64,000 bases of DNA from Ferruginibacter sp. (GTDB taxonomy: Bacteria > Bacteroidota > Bacteroidia > Chitinophagales > Chitinophagaceae), in the NCBI GenBank assembly GCA_025963635.1, contig JAOQAK010000100.1, positions 1-64,000 on the forward strand, in the 5' to 3' direction. This document shows positions 26,486 through 35,332 of this stretch, piece by piece. The notes below the pieces were generated by a model that was not told the DNA's origin, ran no database searches, and worked only from the letters and a program-made list of their open reading frames with translations. Numbering within the stretch: the stretch's first letter is position 1; each line of letters opens with the position of its first letter. The translations under genes and the position numbers were made by a program.

Positions 26486-27829
26486 TTAAACAGCACCAAA
26501 GAAATCCATTATAGCTTTCGCCCCATTCTTCCCGGCTTGTACCGCATCTACCACTTCTTTTCCTCCATTTACGGCATCGCCGCCGGCAAAAACGCCGCGG
26601 ATATTTGTTTCGCAACCTGCATTCAATATAATTTTGCCTGCCCTGTTTTCTATTCCATTCTTTTGAACTAATTCCTCAAAAGGCATCTGCCCCGCTGCTT
26701 TAATTACCATGTCCACTTCCAGTGCAAATGTTTCACCCGTATCTACCGGGGAACGGCGGCCGCTGGCATCAGGTTCGCCCAATTGCATCCTGCTGCACAC
26801 CAGCGTTTTTACTTTTCCCTCTACGCCGATAACTTCTTTCGGTGCTGCCAGCCAGATGATATTACAACCATCCATTTTGGCAATATCCAGTTCGGCCTGT
26901 GTACAGGGCTTTTCATTTTCTGTTCGCCTGTACACCAGTGTAACTTCCTTTGCCCCCAATCTTTTTGCCTGCGTGGCGGCATCAATTGCGGTCATACCCA
27001 TCCCGATTACCGCTACTTTATCACCTACCGCAACATGTTCATATCCTTTGTCACGGATATCATAAATAAATGTAAGTGCATCCGCAACTCCTTCCAATTC
27101 TTCTCCCGGTATATCGAGCTTTCTTGCCAAACCCACGCCAATACCGAGGTACACCGCATCATAGTTCTTCTGCAGATCAGCAAGTAATAAATTCTTTCCC
27201 AACTCCTGTTCATATCGTATCTCAATACCACCGATTGCGGTAATATAATCCACTTCGTCCTGGCAAAACTGTGGGGTTACTTTATATGCTGCAATACCGT
27301 AAGTCATTAAGCCACCACCCTTGTTTTCCTTTTCAAAGATGATTACATCCACTCCTTCACGGCTAAGCATATGCGCACAACTTAGTCCGGCCGGGCCTGC
27401 ACCGACCACCGCCACTTTTTTACCAGTGGATGGTTTGCGCTTAAAAAGTTGCCAATGATTTGCCATCGCCTTTTCGGTACTATACCGCTGCAGTTTGGCT
27501 ATGGGTATGGGCGCTTCTTCCATTAAGTTAAAAACGCAGGCACCTTCACACAGCTTTTCCACCGGGCAAACTTTGCTGCAGCCCGCACCCATGATATTGC
27601 TTTTAAAAATAGTATGAGCCGAGCCTTTAATATTATCTGTAGAAATCTGTTTGATGAATTTTGGCACATCGATGCCCGTAGGACAACTTTTGGTACATGG
27701 CGCATCATAACAAAACAAACAGCGGTTGGCTTCCACCAATGCCGCATCCGCTGTTTCAAACGGCGGATGGATATCGCTGAAATTTTGCTGGTATTCCGAT
27801 GCGGTTAATCTATTATTCAGAATGGGCAT
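26486..27829 (-). CDS. preT: NAD-dependent dihydropyrimidine dehydrogenase subunit PreT
   Basis: PreT takes electrons from NADH and passes them to PreA for pyrimidine reduction. The 447-aa protein resembles the glutamate synthase small chain. An N-terminal cysteine-rich iron-sulfur domain has CLFCYDAPCTKSCPTGIDVP and CSKVCPVEKLCEGAC. An FAD-binding motif (VAVVGAGPAGLSCAHML) and a nucleotide-binding motif (VAVIGMGMTAIDAATQAKR) follow, and the flavin-closing segment GVFAGGDAVNGGKEVVDAV lies near the end. It lies 46 bp after the ureidopropionase gene in the operon. Its stop codon directly abuts the right arm of the GxxExxY element. Confidence 0.95.
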   Translation of the reverse strand: MPILNNRLTASEYQQNFSDIHPPFETADAALVEANRCLFCYDAPCTKSCPTGIDVPKFIKQISTDNIKGSAHTIFKSNIMGAGCSKVCPVEKLCEGACVFNLMEEAPIPIAKLQRYSTEKAMANHWQLFKRKPSTGKKVAVVGAGPAGLSCAHMLSREGVDVIIFEKENKGGGLMTYGIAAYKVTPQFCQDEVDYITAIGGIEIRYEQELGKNLLLADLQKNYDAVYLGIGVGLARKLDIPGEELEGVADALTFIYDIRDKGYEHVAVGDKVAVIGMGMTAIDAATQAKRLGAKEVTLVYRRTENEKPCTQAELDIAKMDGCNIIWLAAPKEVIGVEGKVKTLVCSRMQLGEPDASGRRSPVDTGETFALEVDMVIKAAGQMPFEELVQKNGIENRAGKIILNAGCETNIRGVFAGGDAVNGGKEVVDAVQAGKNGAKAIMDFFGAV

Positions 27830-27875
27830 AGTGTATTGTTAATAGGTTTTCATAAAATTTAGCCTGGGCACGAAA

Positions 27876-28742
27876 TCATAGTTCAACAATTTTACCATAG
27901 GTTTCCGGGCGACGGTCACGAAAAAATTGCCAGGTACTTCTTATTTCGTCGATCATATCCAGGTCGAATTCTGCGATCAATAATTCATCGGCATCATCAC
28001 TTGCCTGCGCAAAAATCTGTCCGCGTGGATCTACAAAATAACTGCTGCCATAAAATTTACCAAGATTCCATGGCGCTTCCGTCCCCACCCGGTTGATGCA
28101 TCCCATAAAATACCCGTTGGCTACTGCATGTGCCGGTTGTTCTAATTTCCAAAGATATTGTGATTGCCCCACCGTGGTAGCGGAGGGGTTATAAACGATC
28201 TCGGCACCATTTAAACCCAGGCACCTCGCACCATCCGGGAAATGCCGGTCGTAACATATGTACACCCCTACTTTCGCGTATTTTGTTTCAAAAACAGGAT
28301 AGCCCAGATTACCGGGCTTGAAGAAAAATTTCTCCCAAAAACCGCCTGTATGCGGGATATGATTTTTCCTGTACTTGCCAAGGTAAGTTCCATCGGCATC
28401 TATCACGGCTGCAGTATTGTACAATACGCCCGCCTGTTCCCTTTCATATACCGGGACAATGATCACCATGTTGTATTTTTTTGCATATCCGGCCATCCTA
28501 TCGGTGGTAAGGCCGGGAACCGTTTCGGCCGAGGCATACCATGCCTTATCCTGGCCAGGACAGAAATACGGCGTATTAAAAATCTCCTGCAGGCACAATA
28601 TCTGCACTCCTTTTTCACCTGCTTCAATGATCATTGGGATATGCTTTTGAACCATCGCTTCCTTGATCTCTTCGATTGATCCTTCACCCTCTGTTTTGGG
28701 CAGACTCATTTGAATTAGGCCTGATTTGATGATTCTTGGCAT
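27876..28742 (-). CDS. Beta-ureidopropionase (N-carbamoyl-beta-alanine amidohydrolase), nitrilase superfamily
   Basis: This 288-aa enzyme would hydrolyse N-carbamoyl-beta-alanine to beta-alanine, CO2 and ammonia, the third step of reductive pyrimidine degradation. The carbon-nitrogen hydrolase triad is visible: E53 in LQEIFNTPYF, K126 in KYRKNHIPH and C163 in YICYDRHFPDG. The tail QFFRDRRPETYGKI is typical of this subfamily. Its position between dihydropyrimidinase and preT strongly supports the substrate. A different-fold enzyme that could do the same step is encoded at the end of the operon. Confidence 0.92.
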   Translation of the reverse strand: MPRIIKSGLIQMSLPKTEGEGSIEEIKEAMVQKHIPMIIEAGEKGVQILCLQEIFNTPYFCPGQDKAWYASAETVPGLTTDRMAGYAKKYNMVIIVPVYEREQAGVLYNTAAVIDADGTYLGKYRKNHIPHTGGFWEKFFFKPGNLGYPVFETKYAKVGVYICYDRHFPDGARCLGLNGAEIVYNPSATTVGQSQYLWKLEQPAHAVANGYFMGCINRVGTEAPWNLGKFYGSSYFVDPRGQIFAQASDDADELLIAEFDLDMIDEIRSTWQFFRDRRPETYGKIVEL

Positions 28743-28774
28743 ATGATTGTTTGATGTTTACTGTTTCAGATTTT

Positions 28775-28878
28775 TTGCCACTAATGCACGAATAAAAACG
28801 AATAAATTTTTGCAGCTTTTGAGCTAATAAATTGTAAATAGTCTTTCCGCTATGGTTCTATTTGTGCATTCGTGGCAA
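28775..28878. repeat. 104-bp unit with imperfect inverted ends
   Basis: TTGCCACTAATGCACGAA (28775-28792) and TTTGTGCATTCGTGGCAA (28861-28878) are inverted copies matching at 16 of 18 positions, with an AT-rich core. The unit fills the gap between dihydropyrimidinase and ureidopropionase genes. A related solo end lies at 4941-4959. Confidence 0.75.
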
Positions 28879-28883
28879 CCCCA

Positions 28884-30266
28884 TTAAATAATTCCGGTCA
28901 CGGTATTTCTTTTAATGTATTTTCCATTCCCTTTTTCTACCAGGCATTTGTTGTCATCAATCACTACTGTGCCCCGCAGTAAAACGGTTTTACATTTTCC
29001 TGTAAGCTTCCATCCTTCATAACCCGAATAATCCGTATTCATATGATGTGTGGCAGCGCTGATGGTATGCTGCTGGTTGGGATCAAATAACACAATGTCT
29101 GCATCAGAACCCGGCGCAATACATCCTTTGCGGGGATGCAGGCCAAAAATTTTTGCCGGGTTACTACTTAATACTTCCACAAATTTGTTGATGGTGATCT
29201 TCCCCTTCCTCACCCCTTCGCTGTACAGCAATTCAACCCTGTGCTCAATAGCAGGATGACCATTGGGTATCTTTGAAAAATCATCCTTTCCCATTAATTT
29301 TTGCTGCCAGGTAAAAGGGCAATGATCCGTTGCCACCACCTGTATCAATCCCTGGTTGATGCCCGCCCACAAAGCAGCCTGGTCCTTCTTCTCCCGCAAT
29401 GGCGGACTCATTACCCATTTAGCTCCTTCAAAATTATTTTCATATAAAGAAGCATCCAACAGCAAATATTGGATACAGGTTTCGGCAAACACTTTCTGAT
29501 TGTTCCGGTTATTATTTCGCACCGCGTTCAGTGCGCCTTCACAGGTCATGTGTACAATATAGCCGGGGCAGCCGGTATAGCCGGCAATGCCAGCAAACCT
29601 CTCGGAGGCTTCGGCCTCGGTAACTTCGGGTTGGGATAGATAATGGTAAATGGGTGCAAGTTTTCCCTCAGCCCTGTGTTTCGCAATTAAAAAATCAATC
29701 ATGTCGCCATTGGTGGCATGCACTGTAACCATTCCGCCCCGCTGTTTTACTTCATTCATCAGGCCCACCATTTGTTTGTCATCGATCATCAGTGCGCCTT
29801 TGTAAGCCATAAATATTTTAAAAGAAGTAATGCCTTCCTTTTCAACAAGGTCGATGATCTCTTTACAGGTAGATTCGTTAAAATCTGTAACGGCCATGTG
29901 AAAACCATAATCGCCAATTGCATTACCACCCGCCCTGCCGCGCCAGGCATTGTAGGCTTCGTATAAAGAATGGCCCTGTGACTGTAAAATGAAATCAATT
30001 ACCGTAGTGGTGCCACCGTACAATGCAGCACGGGTACCGGTTTCATAGTTGTCGCTCGAATAAGTACCCATAAACGGCATCTCCAGGTGAACATGCGGAT
30101 CTACCGCCCCGGGAAAAACCAGCAGACCAGAGGCATCAATAATCGTATCTGCACTTACCGGCAGGTTTTTGCCAATAGCAGCAATGGTTTCCCCCTCAAT
30201 AAAAATATCGGCAACATAATTATCAGCTGCCGTAATGATATTGCCGTTTTTAATTAAAATGCTCAT
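28884..30266 (-). CDS. hydA: Dihydropyrimidinase
   Basis: This 460-aa enzyme opens dihydrouracil or dihydrothymine to the N-carbamoyl-beta-amino acid, the second step of the pathway. The amidohydrolase-superfamily metal site is visible: DPHVHLEMPF (H58, H60), the lysine that is carboxylated to bridge the two metals in SFKIFMAYKG (K150), TVHATNGD and VHMTCEGAL (further His ligands), and ATDHCPFTWQQK (Asp). Length is typical. It lies between the transporter and the ureidopropionase gene, all in one direction. Confidence 0.95.
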   Translation of the reverse strand: MSILIKNGNIITAADNYVADIFIEGETIAAIGKNLPVSADTIIDASGLLVFPGAVDPHVHLEMPFMGTYSSDNYETGTRAALYGGTTTVIDFILQSQGHSLYEAYNAWRGRAGGNAIGDYGFHMAVTDFNESTCKEIIDLVEKEGITSFKIFMAYKGALMIDDKQMVGLMNEVKQRGGMVTVHATNGDMIDFLIAKHRAEGKLAPIYHYLSQPEVTEAEASERFAGIAGYTGCPGYIVHMTCEGALNAVRNNNRNNQKVFAETCIQYLLLDASLYENNFEGAKWVMSPPLREKKDQAALWAGINQGLIQVVATDHCPFTWQQKLMGKDDFSKIPNGHPAIEHRVELLYSEGVRKGKITINKFVEVLSSNPAKIFGLHPRKGCIAPGSDADIVLFDPNQQHTISAATHHMNTDYSGYEGWKLTGKCKTVLLRGTVVIDDNKCLVEKGNGKYIKRNTVTGII

Positions 30267-30400
30267 AGTGGTAATTTTCGTCTATGCACCTGCAAAATGC
30301 AAATACTAATTTAATGTGTTTTGAGTAGTATTTATTAATTCACGGGGAGCATTTCAAATTTTCGCTTTTTATTTGTTGACCAGCAGACGCTTTTCAATTA

Positions 30401-30444
30401 AGCATCGTTGCCACGCTCGGTTCAAAGACATACCATTGTGGATC
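30401..30444 (+). repeat. 40-bp dispersed repeat, diverged copy
   Basis: AGCATCGTTG...CATACCATTGTGGATC has the same ends and spacing as the copy at 13808-13847 (ACATCGTTG...CATACCATTGTG) but a different middle. It lies in the 226-bp gap between hydA and the transporter, which holds no gene. Confidence 0.5.
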
Positions 30445-30492
30445 TTGATTATGTTTTGCACAAGGCTTCCAACACTTAAAAGATCAGATGTC

Positions 30493-31962
30493 TTACTTAA
30501 CATCCCGCCGCATCAGCAATCCATAACTGATCCCGCTAACAAAAAATCCTACAAACCAGGCATAACTGTACAAATGAATGATCCATGCCGGGAAAGAACT
30601 TGCAGTAAGCAGGTTTACCTGCACCAAAAATCCAGGCACATTGGGCAATATCCCCAATAAAAGTGCTGTGATGGCGCTGATATTAAAGCCATTTACAAAA
30701 CTGTATTGGCCTTTTACTTTATACAATTCTGCCAGTTCGAGTTGTTGCTTCCTGATAAAATAATAATCTACGATCATAATCCCCCCAATGGGTCCCAGCA
30801 AACTCGAATACCCCACCAGCCAGGTAAAGATATACCCACCCGGATCAGCAATCAGCTTCCATGGGAAAATAAGGATACCGATGATGCCGGTAATATAGCC
30901 ACCCGTTCTGAAATTGATTTTTTTGGGTGCAAGGTGTGCGAAGTCGTTGGCCGGACTCACAATATTTGCCGCAATATTGGTTGCCAGCGTGGAAATGGCC
31001 ACAGCGATCATTGCCAGGCTCACCAACAATTTACTTTCAAATTTACCGGCCAGTACCAGCGGATCCCAGATAGTGGTGCCATATACAATGGTGGTGGCCG
31101 ATGTAACCACCACACCGATAAAGGAAAACAATGTCATGGAACTGGGAAGCGCAATCGCCTGGCCGGTGATCTGTGCCCGTTGGCTTTTTGCATACCGTGT
31201 AAAATCGGGGATATTTAAAGAAAGCGTCGCCCAAAAACCAACCATGCCCGTTAGTGCCGGGAAAAAGAAATGAAAGAAATCGCCGGTAGTTAAAAATTTA
31301 GAAGGCTGTTCTAAAATGGGGCCCAATCCATTACCGGCATTGATCGCCCAAAATAACAAAGCCAATGCGGCAAAAGGCAAAAAGAAAGCCTTGAAAACGA
31401 GCAGCTTTTTGATACTCTCCACCCCAAGATACACCACATACATATTCAATAGCCAAAACAGCAGGAAGCAAATGGCAGGCCCGGTCTGCAACCCCCATGA
31501 AAGCGGGAATGGCTGCGGCAGCGAATCCAATACCGGGAACCAAATATGGAACATTTGAAAAAGCGCAAAGCCGCCAATCCAGGTTTGAATACCGAACCAA
31601 CCGCAGGCTACAATGGCCCTTAATACAGCAGGGATATTTGCTCCCCGAGTACCAAAACTGGCCCGCGCAAATACAGGAAACGGGATACCATATTTTGCGC
31701 CGGCGTGGCCATTTAATACCATCGGGATTAATACAACGGTATTGCCGATAAAGATGGTAAGGATTGCCTGCCACCAGTTCATACCACCTTCTATTAAAGA
31801 ACTCGCCAGCATGTAGGTCGGGATACAAAGGCTCATGCTGATCCACAAAGCGGCATAATTCCAGGTACCCCAGGTTCTTTTGGAATTGGGCACAGGAGCC
31901 AGATCTTTACTATATAAATCGGAAGATTGTAACTCTTCGGCTAAGAGGTTTTCGACGTGCAT
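30493..31962 (-). CDS. NCS1-family nucleobase:cation symporter (probable uracil/thymine importer)
   Basis: This 489-aa membrane protein has about twelve hydrophobic segments and NCS1 (Mhp1/PucI/Fur type) landmarks: SLIEGGMNWWQAILTIFIGN, GAKYGIPFPVFARASFG, GWFGIQTWIGG, TLSLNIPDFTRYAKSQ and GPIGGIMIVDYYFIRK. The family carries nucleobases, hydantoins or allantoin with sodium or protons. Its place within a pyrimidine degradation operon makes uracil or thymine the likely cargo. I chose ATG 31962 (MHVENLLAEEL); the longer frame begins at a TTG (31986) that lies at the edge of a repeat. Confidence 0.92.
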   Translation of the reverse strand: MHVENLLAEELQSSDLYSKDLAPVPNSKRTWGTWNYAALWISMSLCIPTYMLASSLIEGGMNWWQAILTIFIGNTVVLIPMVLNGHAGAKYGIPFPVFARASFGTRGANIPAVLRAIVACGWFGIQTWIGGFALFQMFHIWFPVLDSLPQPFPLSWGLQTGPAICFLLFWLLNMYVVYLGVESIKKLLVFKAFFLPFAALALLFWAINAGNGLGPILEQPSKFLTTGDFFHFFFPALTGMVGFWATLSLNIPDFTRYAKSQRAQITGQAIALPSSMTLFSFIGVVVTSATTIVYGTTIWDPLVLAGKFESKLLVSLAMIAVAISTLATNIAANIVSPANDFAHLAPKKINFRTGGYITGIIGILIFPWKLIADPGGYIFTWLVGYSSLLGPIGGIMIVDYYFIRKQQLELAELYKVKGQYSFVNGFNISAITALLLGILPNVPGFLVQVNLLTASSFPAWIIHLYSYAWFVGFFVSGISYGLLMRRDVK

Positions 31963-31988
31963 GGAGGTTAGTTTGGTGATGGGCAATA

Positions 31989-32097
31989 GTGAATCGTGAA
32001 TGGTGAATGGTCAATCGTCAATCGTCAATCGTGAATGGGGAATACAATTTCATCTTCGCCGATGACCATTGACCTTTGACCATTCACCATTCACGAT
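31989..32097. repeat. Inverted repeat made of heptanucleotide units
   Basis: The left arm (31989-32037) is a run of TGAATCG/TGAATGG/TCAATCG units; the right arm (32063-32097) is their complement. The 22 bases at 31993-32014 are exactly complementary to 32076-32097. The arms can form a long hairpin between the aminotransferase stop and the transporter start. This is the same architecture as at 107-217. Confidence 0.88.
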
Positions 32098-32098
32098 C

Positions 32099-33481
32099 TC
32101 AGTTTACGTATTCATCTGCTATCGAAATTGCCTCGCTTATGATCGCGATGCCTTCATCTATTTGATCTTTGGTGACGCAAAGCGGAGGCGCAATGAATAC
32201 CAATCCCCAGCGAACAAAAGTGTACATGCCGAGGTCTTTTATTTTGGCGGCCACTTTATTCATGATTACCATTTCTTCGGACTTAGCATTAAAAGGCGCC
32301 ATGGGTTCCTTTGTAATCCTGTTCTTTACCAATTCGATGCATCCCAATAAGCCGGTATTTCTAAAGTCGCCAATGGAAGGATGTTTTTGCTTTAATAGCG
32401 CTACCTGCTCATTGACATATTGACCCATTGACCGGGCATTTTCAAACAGGTTATCTTCTTCATAAATTTTCAATGTTTCCAGCGCTGCGGCACAGGCAAC
32501 AGGATGGGCAGAATAGGTGAGTCCCAATGCCAGCATCTTATCATCATATTGTGCGGAAATTTTATCAGACACCATTAAACAGCCAAACGGAAGATAGCCA
32601 CAGGTGAGGCCCTTGGCCATTGCAATCATGTCCGGTACAATCCCATGATTTTGGAAACCGAACCATTGGCCCGTGCGGCCGAAGCCACTCATCACCTCAT
32701 CCATAATTAAAAGAATTCCATTGTTGCTACAGATTTCCCGCACGCCTTTTAAATAGCCATCTGGATATTTCAGGCAACCGGATGTTCCCGATTCTCCTTC
32801 CAGTAAAACGGCTGCAATATTGGCCGCGCCTTCGTAGGCAACAATTCGCTCAAACTGGTCAATGGAATCTTTTAACAAATTTTCTTCTCCATGCGGATAC
32901 CGGTAAGCGTTAGGAATATCAACATGCACAAAATTGGGCGCCTGTTGAGCATCCGCGGGCAACTTGCGGGGATCTCCGCTCGCAGTCATTGCGCCAATGG
33001 AAGATCCGTGGTATGACTGGTAACGGCTGATAATCTTATGCCTTCCTGTCGCCATACGGGCAAGCTTTATCGCATTTTCAATGGAAGTGGCACCGCAGAG
33101 CGTAAAGAAAGCTTTGTTTAAATCGCCAGGGCATATTGCTGCAAGTTTTTTGCCTAAATCTCCTCTCGCCTTGGTTACACAGCCGGGCGTAACATAACTG
33201 ATTTCCTGCATTTGCTTCACCACCGCTTCGGTGATGCGTTGGTCGCCATGGCCAATGTTTACATTCATTAGTCCACTGGAAAAATCAATGTATCGTTTAT
33301 CGTCATAGTCATACAGGTAAACTCCTTTACCATATTTGATAGCAAGGGGAGCAATGCCTTTTTGTTTGCTCCAGGAGAATAGGGTGTGGTCAAGGCAGTC
33401 CTGGATAACTAAAGCCCCCCTGCCCCCCGAAGGGGGGTTCTGGGACCCTGATAATTTGTAGCTAATTTCTGTTTCTGCCAT
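32099..33481 (-). CDS. Class III aminotransferase, probable beta-alanine transaminase
   Basis: This 460-aa pyridoxal-phosphate enzyme would convert beta-alanine to malonate semialdehyde. Fold type I class III landmarks are YLYDYDDKRYIDFSSGLMNV near the N-terminus, CGATSIENAIKLAR, SYHGSSIGAMT, LIMDEVMSGFGRTG (cofactor Asp) and AMAKGLTCGYLP with the Schiff-base lysine. Its place between the dehydrogenase and the transporter of the pyrimidine operon supports the substrate. An oddity is that residues about 10-24 (LSGSQNPPSGGRGAL) are encoded by a GC-rich palindromic repeat also found between other genes. The repeat keeps the frame and separates a short start (MAETEISYK) from the conserved body. 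No later start would keep the conserved N-terminal region. Confidence 0.9.
   Translation of the reverse strand: MAETEISYKLSGSQNPPSGGRGALVIQDCLDHTLFSWSKQKGIAPLAIKYGKGVYLYDYDDKRYIDFSSGLMNVNIGHGDQRITEAVVKQMQEISYVTPGCVTKARGDLGKKLAAICPGDLNKAFFTLCGATSIENAIKLARMATGRHKIISRYQSYHGSSIGAMTASGDPRKLPADAQQAPNFVHVDIPNAYRYPHGEENLLKDSIDQFERIVAYEGAANIAAVLLEGESGTSGCLKYPDGYLKGVREICSNNGILLIMDEVMSGFGRTGQWFGFQNHGIVPDMIAMAKGLTCGYLPFGCLMVSDKISAQYDDKMLALGLTYSAHPVACAAALETLKIYEEDNLFENARSMGQYVNEQVALLKQKHPSIGDFRNTGLLGCIELVKNRITKEPMAPFNAKSEEMVIMNKVAAKIKDLGMYTFVRWGLVFIAPPLCVTKDQIDEGIAIISEAISIADEYVN
33411..33453. repeat. GC-rich palindromic repeat inside a coding sequence
   Basis: AAAGCCCCCCTGCCCCCCGA then AGGGGGGTTCTGGGACCCTGATAA. 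CCCCCC/GGGGGG form the stem. It matches the intergenic copy at 22256-22296 in order and spacing but lies in frame in the aminotransferase N-terminus. Confidence 0.85.
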
Positions 33482-33557
33482 AGATGTCTTTTTAAAAACC
33501 TAAAGGATCATTTGCGGGATGCGTGGGTTACCGAGTTGACCCGCGCCGCTAAAGTTC

Positions 33558-33598
33558 AAAATTGGTATGCCGTAAAAGGGAGTGACACAACGATGTTG
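33558..33598 (-). repeat. 40-bp dispersed repeat, copy 2
   Basis: Read on the - strand it begins AACATCGTTGTGTCACTCCC and runs to GCATACCA, matching the copy at 13808-13847 (first 22 bases identical). It lies between the dehydrogenase stop and the aminotransferase start. Confidence 0.75.
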
Positions 33599-33660
33599 CC
33601 ATGAAAAACAAATGCCGGTTACATAGTATTCCTAAACGTTTGACAATTTTAAAACGAAGA

Positions 33661-35118
33661 TTAACTCATCCAGTTTACTCCTGACTCCGGGTTCCATTTT
33701 ACCGTACTTTTTTTCAACTTGGTCCAGAACGCTATCGAACTTTTGCCGGTGATATCGCCTACGCCGAATTTGCTTTCGTTCCATCCGCCGAATGAAAATG
33801 GCTCTCTCGGAACGGGCACACCTATGTTTACACCAATCATCCCCGCGCTTGCCCTTTCGATAATATATCTTGCCATGGCGCCGTTTTGAGTAAATACGCT
33901 TGCCGCATTTCCATATGGATTACCATTTTCAATGGCCAGCGCTTCATCCACGGTAGCGGTGCGCATAATAGAGATGACAGGGCCAAAAATTTCTTCGGTG
34001 GCTACAGACATTTCGGGAGTAACATGATCGATCACGGTTGGCCCGATATACGTACCATTCTCCTTTCCATTTACTTTTGTATTTCTGCCATCCACCAATA
34101 TGGTTGCGCCTTGCTGCTCCGCATCGGTGATGTATTTTTCAATCCTCTCCCGCGATGCTTTATTGATTACGGCCCCAAGATTTTCGCCCGGAATTATTTT
34201 TCTTGCTTCATCACAAATTTTGTCGATGACATCATCCACATTTCCCACTCCGACCATTGCACTTGCCGCCATACAACGCTGACCGGCACAGCCACTCATG
34301 GAAGCTACCACATTTTGCGCAGTCATCCCTGGAATTGCATCAGGTAATACCAACAGGTGATTTTTTGCGCCGCCCAACGCCAGGCAGCGTTTATAGTTGG
34401 CCGTTGCCCTTTTGTAAACTAGTTTCGCCACTTTTGTGGAACCAACAAATGAAACTGCCTCGATATCCGGGTGATCACAGATGGCATTTACAATTTCTAC
34501 ATCGCCATGTACAATATTAAATACACCATCCGGCAACCCGGCTTCCTTTAATAATTCAGCGAGCCTGCCACTGCTAAGCGGTACCTTTTCCGACGGTTTT
34601 AATATCATGCAATTTCCAAGGGCAATCGCATTGGGAAGTGTCCAGTTGGGCACCATACTTGGGAAATTAAAAGGAACGATGGAGGCTATTACCCCAAGGG
34701 CCACATGTTCAGTCCGGCATTCCACGCCGCGGCTTACTTCCAACACTTCACCGGTTACCAATTGTGGTAAAGAACATGCAAACTCGGTAAGTTCGATGCT
34801 TTTTTCAATCTCAGCCACCGCTTCGCCGTAGGTTTTGCCATTCTCTTCACTACACAAGGCGGCCAATTCATCAAGGTGTTTTTCCAGCAAATATTTATAC
34901 CTGAAAAAAACCTGTACCCGCTCCTTAATGGGTGTTTTGCTCCAGCCTGGAAAAGCTTTTTTTGCAGCGGCAACGGCAGCATCCAGGTCGGCAGCAACAG
35001 ACATAGGCACCGTAGATAAAAACGTTCCGTCGATAGGCGAAATGATTTCTAAATTTCGTTGCGTGGTAGCATTTACAAATGACCCCTTAACAAAATTTTG
35101 TACAGGCTGGTATTTCAT
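33661..35118 (-). CDS. mmsA: CoA-acylating (methyl)malonate-semialdehyde dehydrogenase
   Basis: This 485-aa aldehyde dehydrogenase would turn malonate semialdehyde (from uracil) or methylmalonate semialdehyde (from thymine) into acetyl- or propionyl-CoA. Landmarks typical of this CoA-dependent branch are PFNFPSMVPNWTLPNAIALG, KPSEKVPLSSGRLAELLKEAGLP, FVGSTKVAKLVYK and SGCAGQRCMAASAMVGVG with the catalytic cysteine. EIFGPVISIMR and MIGVNIGVPVPREPFSFGGW lie near the end. It is the first gene of the operon and the final enzyme of the pathway. ATG 35118 (MKYQPVQNF) is preferred over the TTG at 35124. Confidence 0.94.
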   Translation of the reverse strand: MKYQPVQNFVKGSFVNATTQRNLEIISPIDGTFLSTVPMSVAADLDAAVAAAKKAFPGWSKTPIKERVQVFFRYKYLLEKHLDELAALCSEENGKTYGEAVAEIEKSIELTEFACSLPQLVTGEVLEVSRGVECRTEHVALGVIASIVPFNFPSMVPNWTLPNAIALGNCMILKPSEKVPLSSGRLAELLKEAGLPDGVFNIVHGDVEIVNAICDHPDIEAVSFVGSTKVAKLVYKRATANYKRCLALGGAKNHLLVLPDAIPGMTAQNVVASMSGCAGQRCMAASAMVGVGNVDDVIDKICDEARKIIPGENLGAVINKASRERIEKYITDAEQQGATILVDGRNTKVNGKENGTYIGPTVIDHVTPEMSVATEEIFGPVISIMRTATVDEALAIENGNPYGNAASVFTQNGAMARYIIERASAGMIGVNIGVPVPREPFSFGGWNESKFGVGDITGKSSIAFWTKLKKSTVKWNPESGVNWMS

Positions 35119-35275
35119 ATCCAATATTTAATTTGTCAAAAATTAGTGAAATAAATTGGATTGATAAGTATATTCTATTGGCTGCCCCCAAGACTAAGCC
35201 TTTAGGTTATTGGATCTTGCAACAAGAACGCCACGGGGCACACTCTTTAACAGATGGGCGAGCTTTGCTTAAATT

Positions 35276-35312
35276 AAAAAGGTGGCTGGATTGATATCCA
35301 CCCACCTTTTTC
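35276..35312. terminator. Intrinsic terminator after the first giant gene
   Basis: AAAAGGTGG and CCACCTTTT form the stem (35277-35310), with A- and T-tracts on both sides, so it can work in both directions. It lies about 20 bp beyond the stop of the 2293-aa gene. The rest of 35125-35332 holds no gene and would carry the promoter of the pyrimidine operon. Confidence 0.8.
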
Positions 35313-35332
35313 AACAAATTAGAAACTACGCG

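Noticed and set aside
31331..31846. 171-codon open frame on the - strand within the NCS1 transporter
   Set aside because: It is an out-of-frame shadow of the transporter, rich in Cys, Arg and Trp as expected for an off-frame reading.
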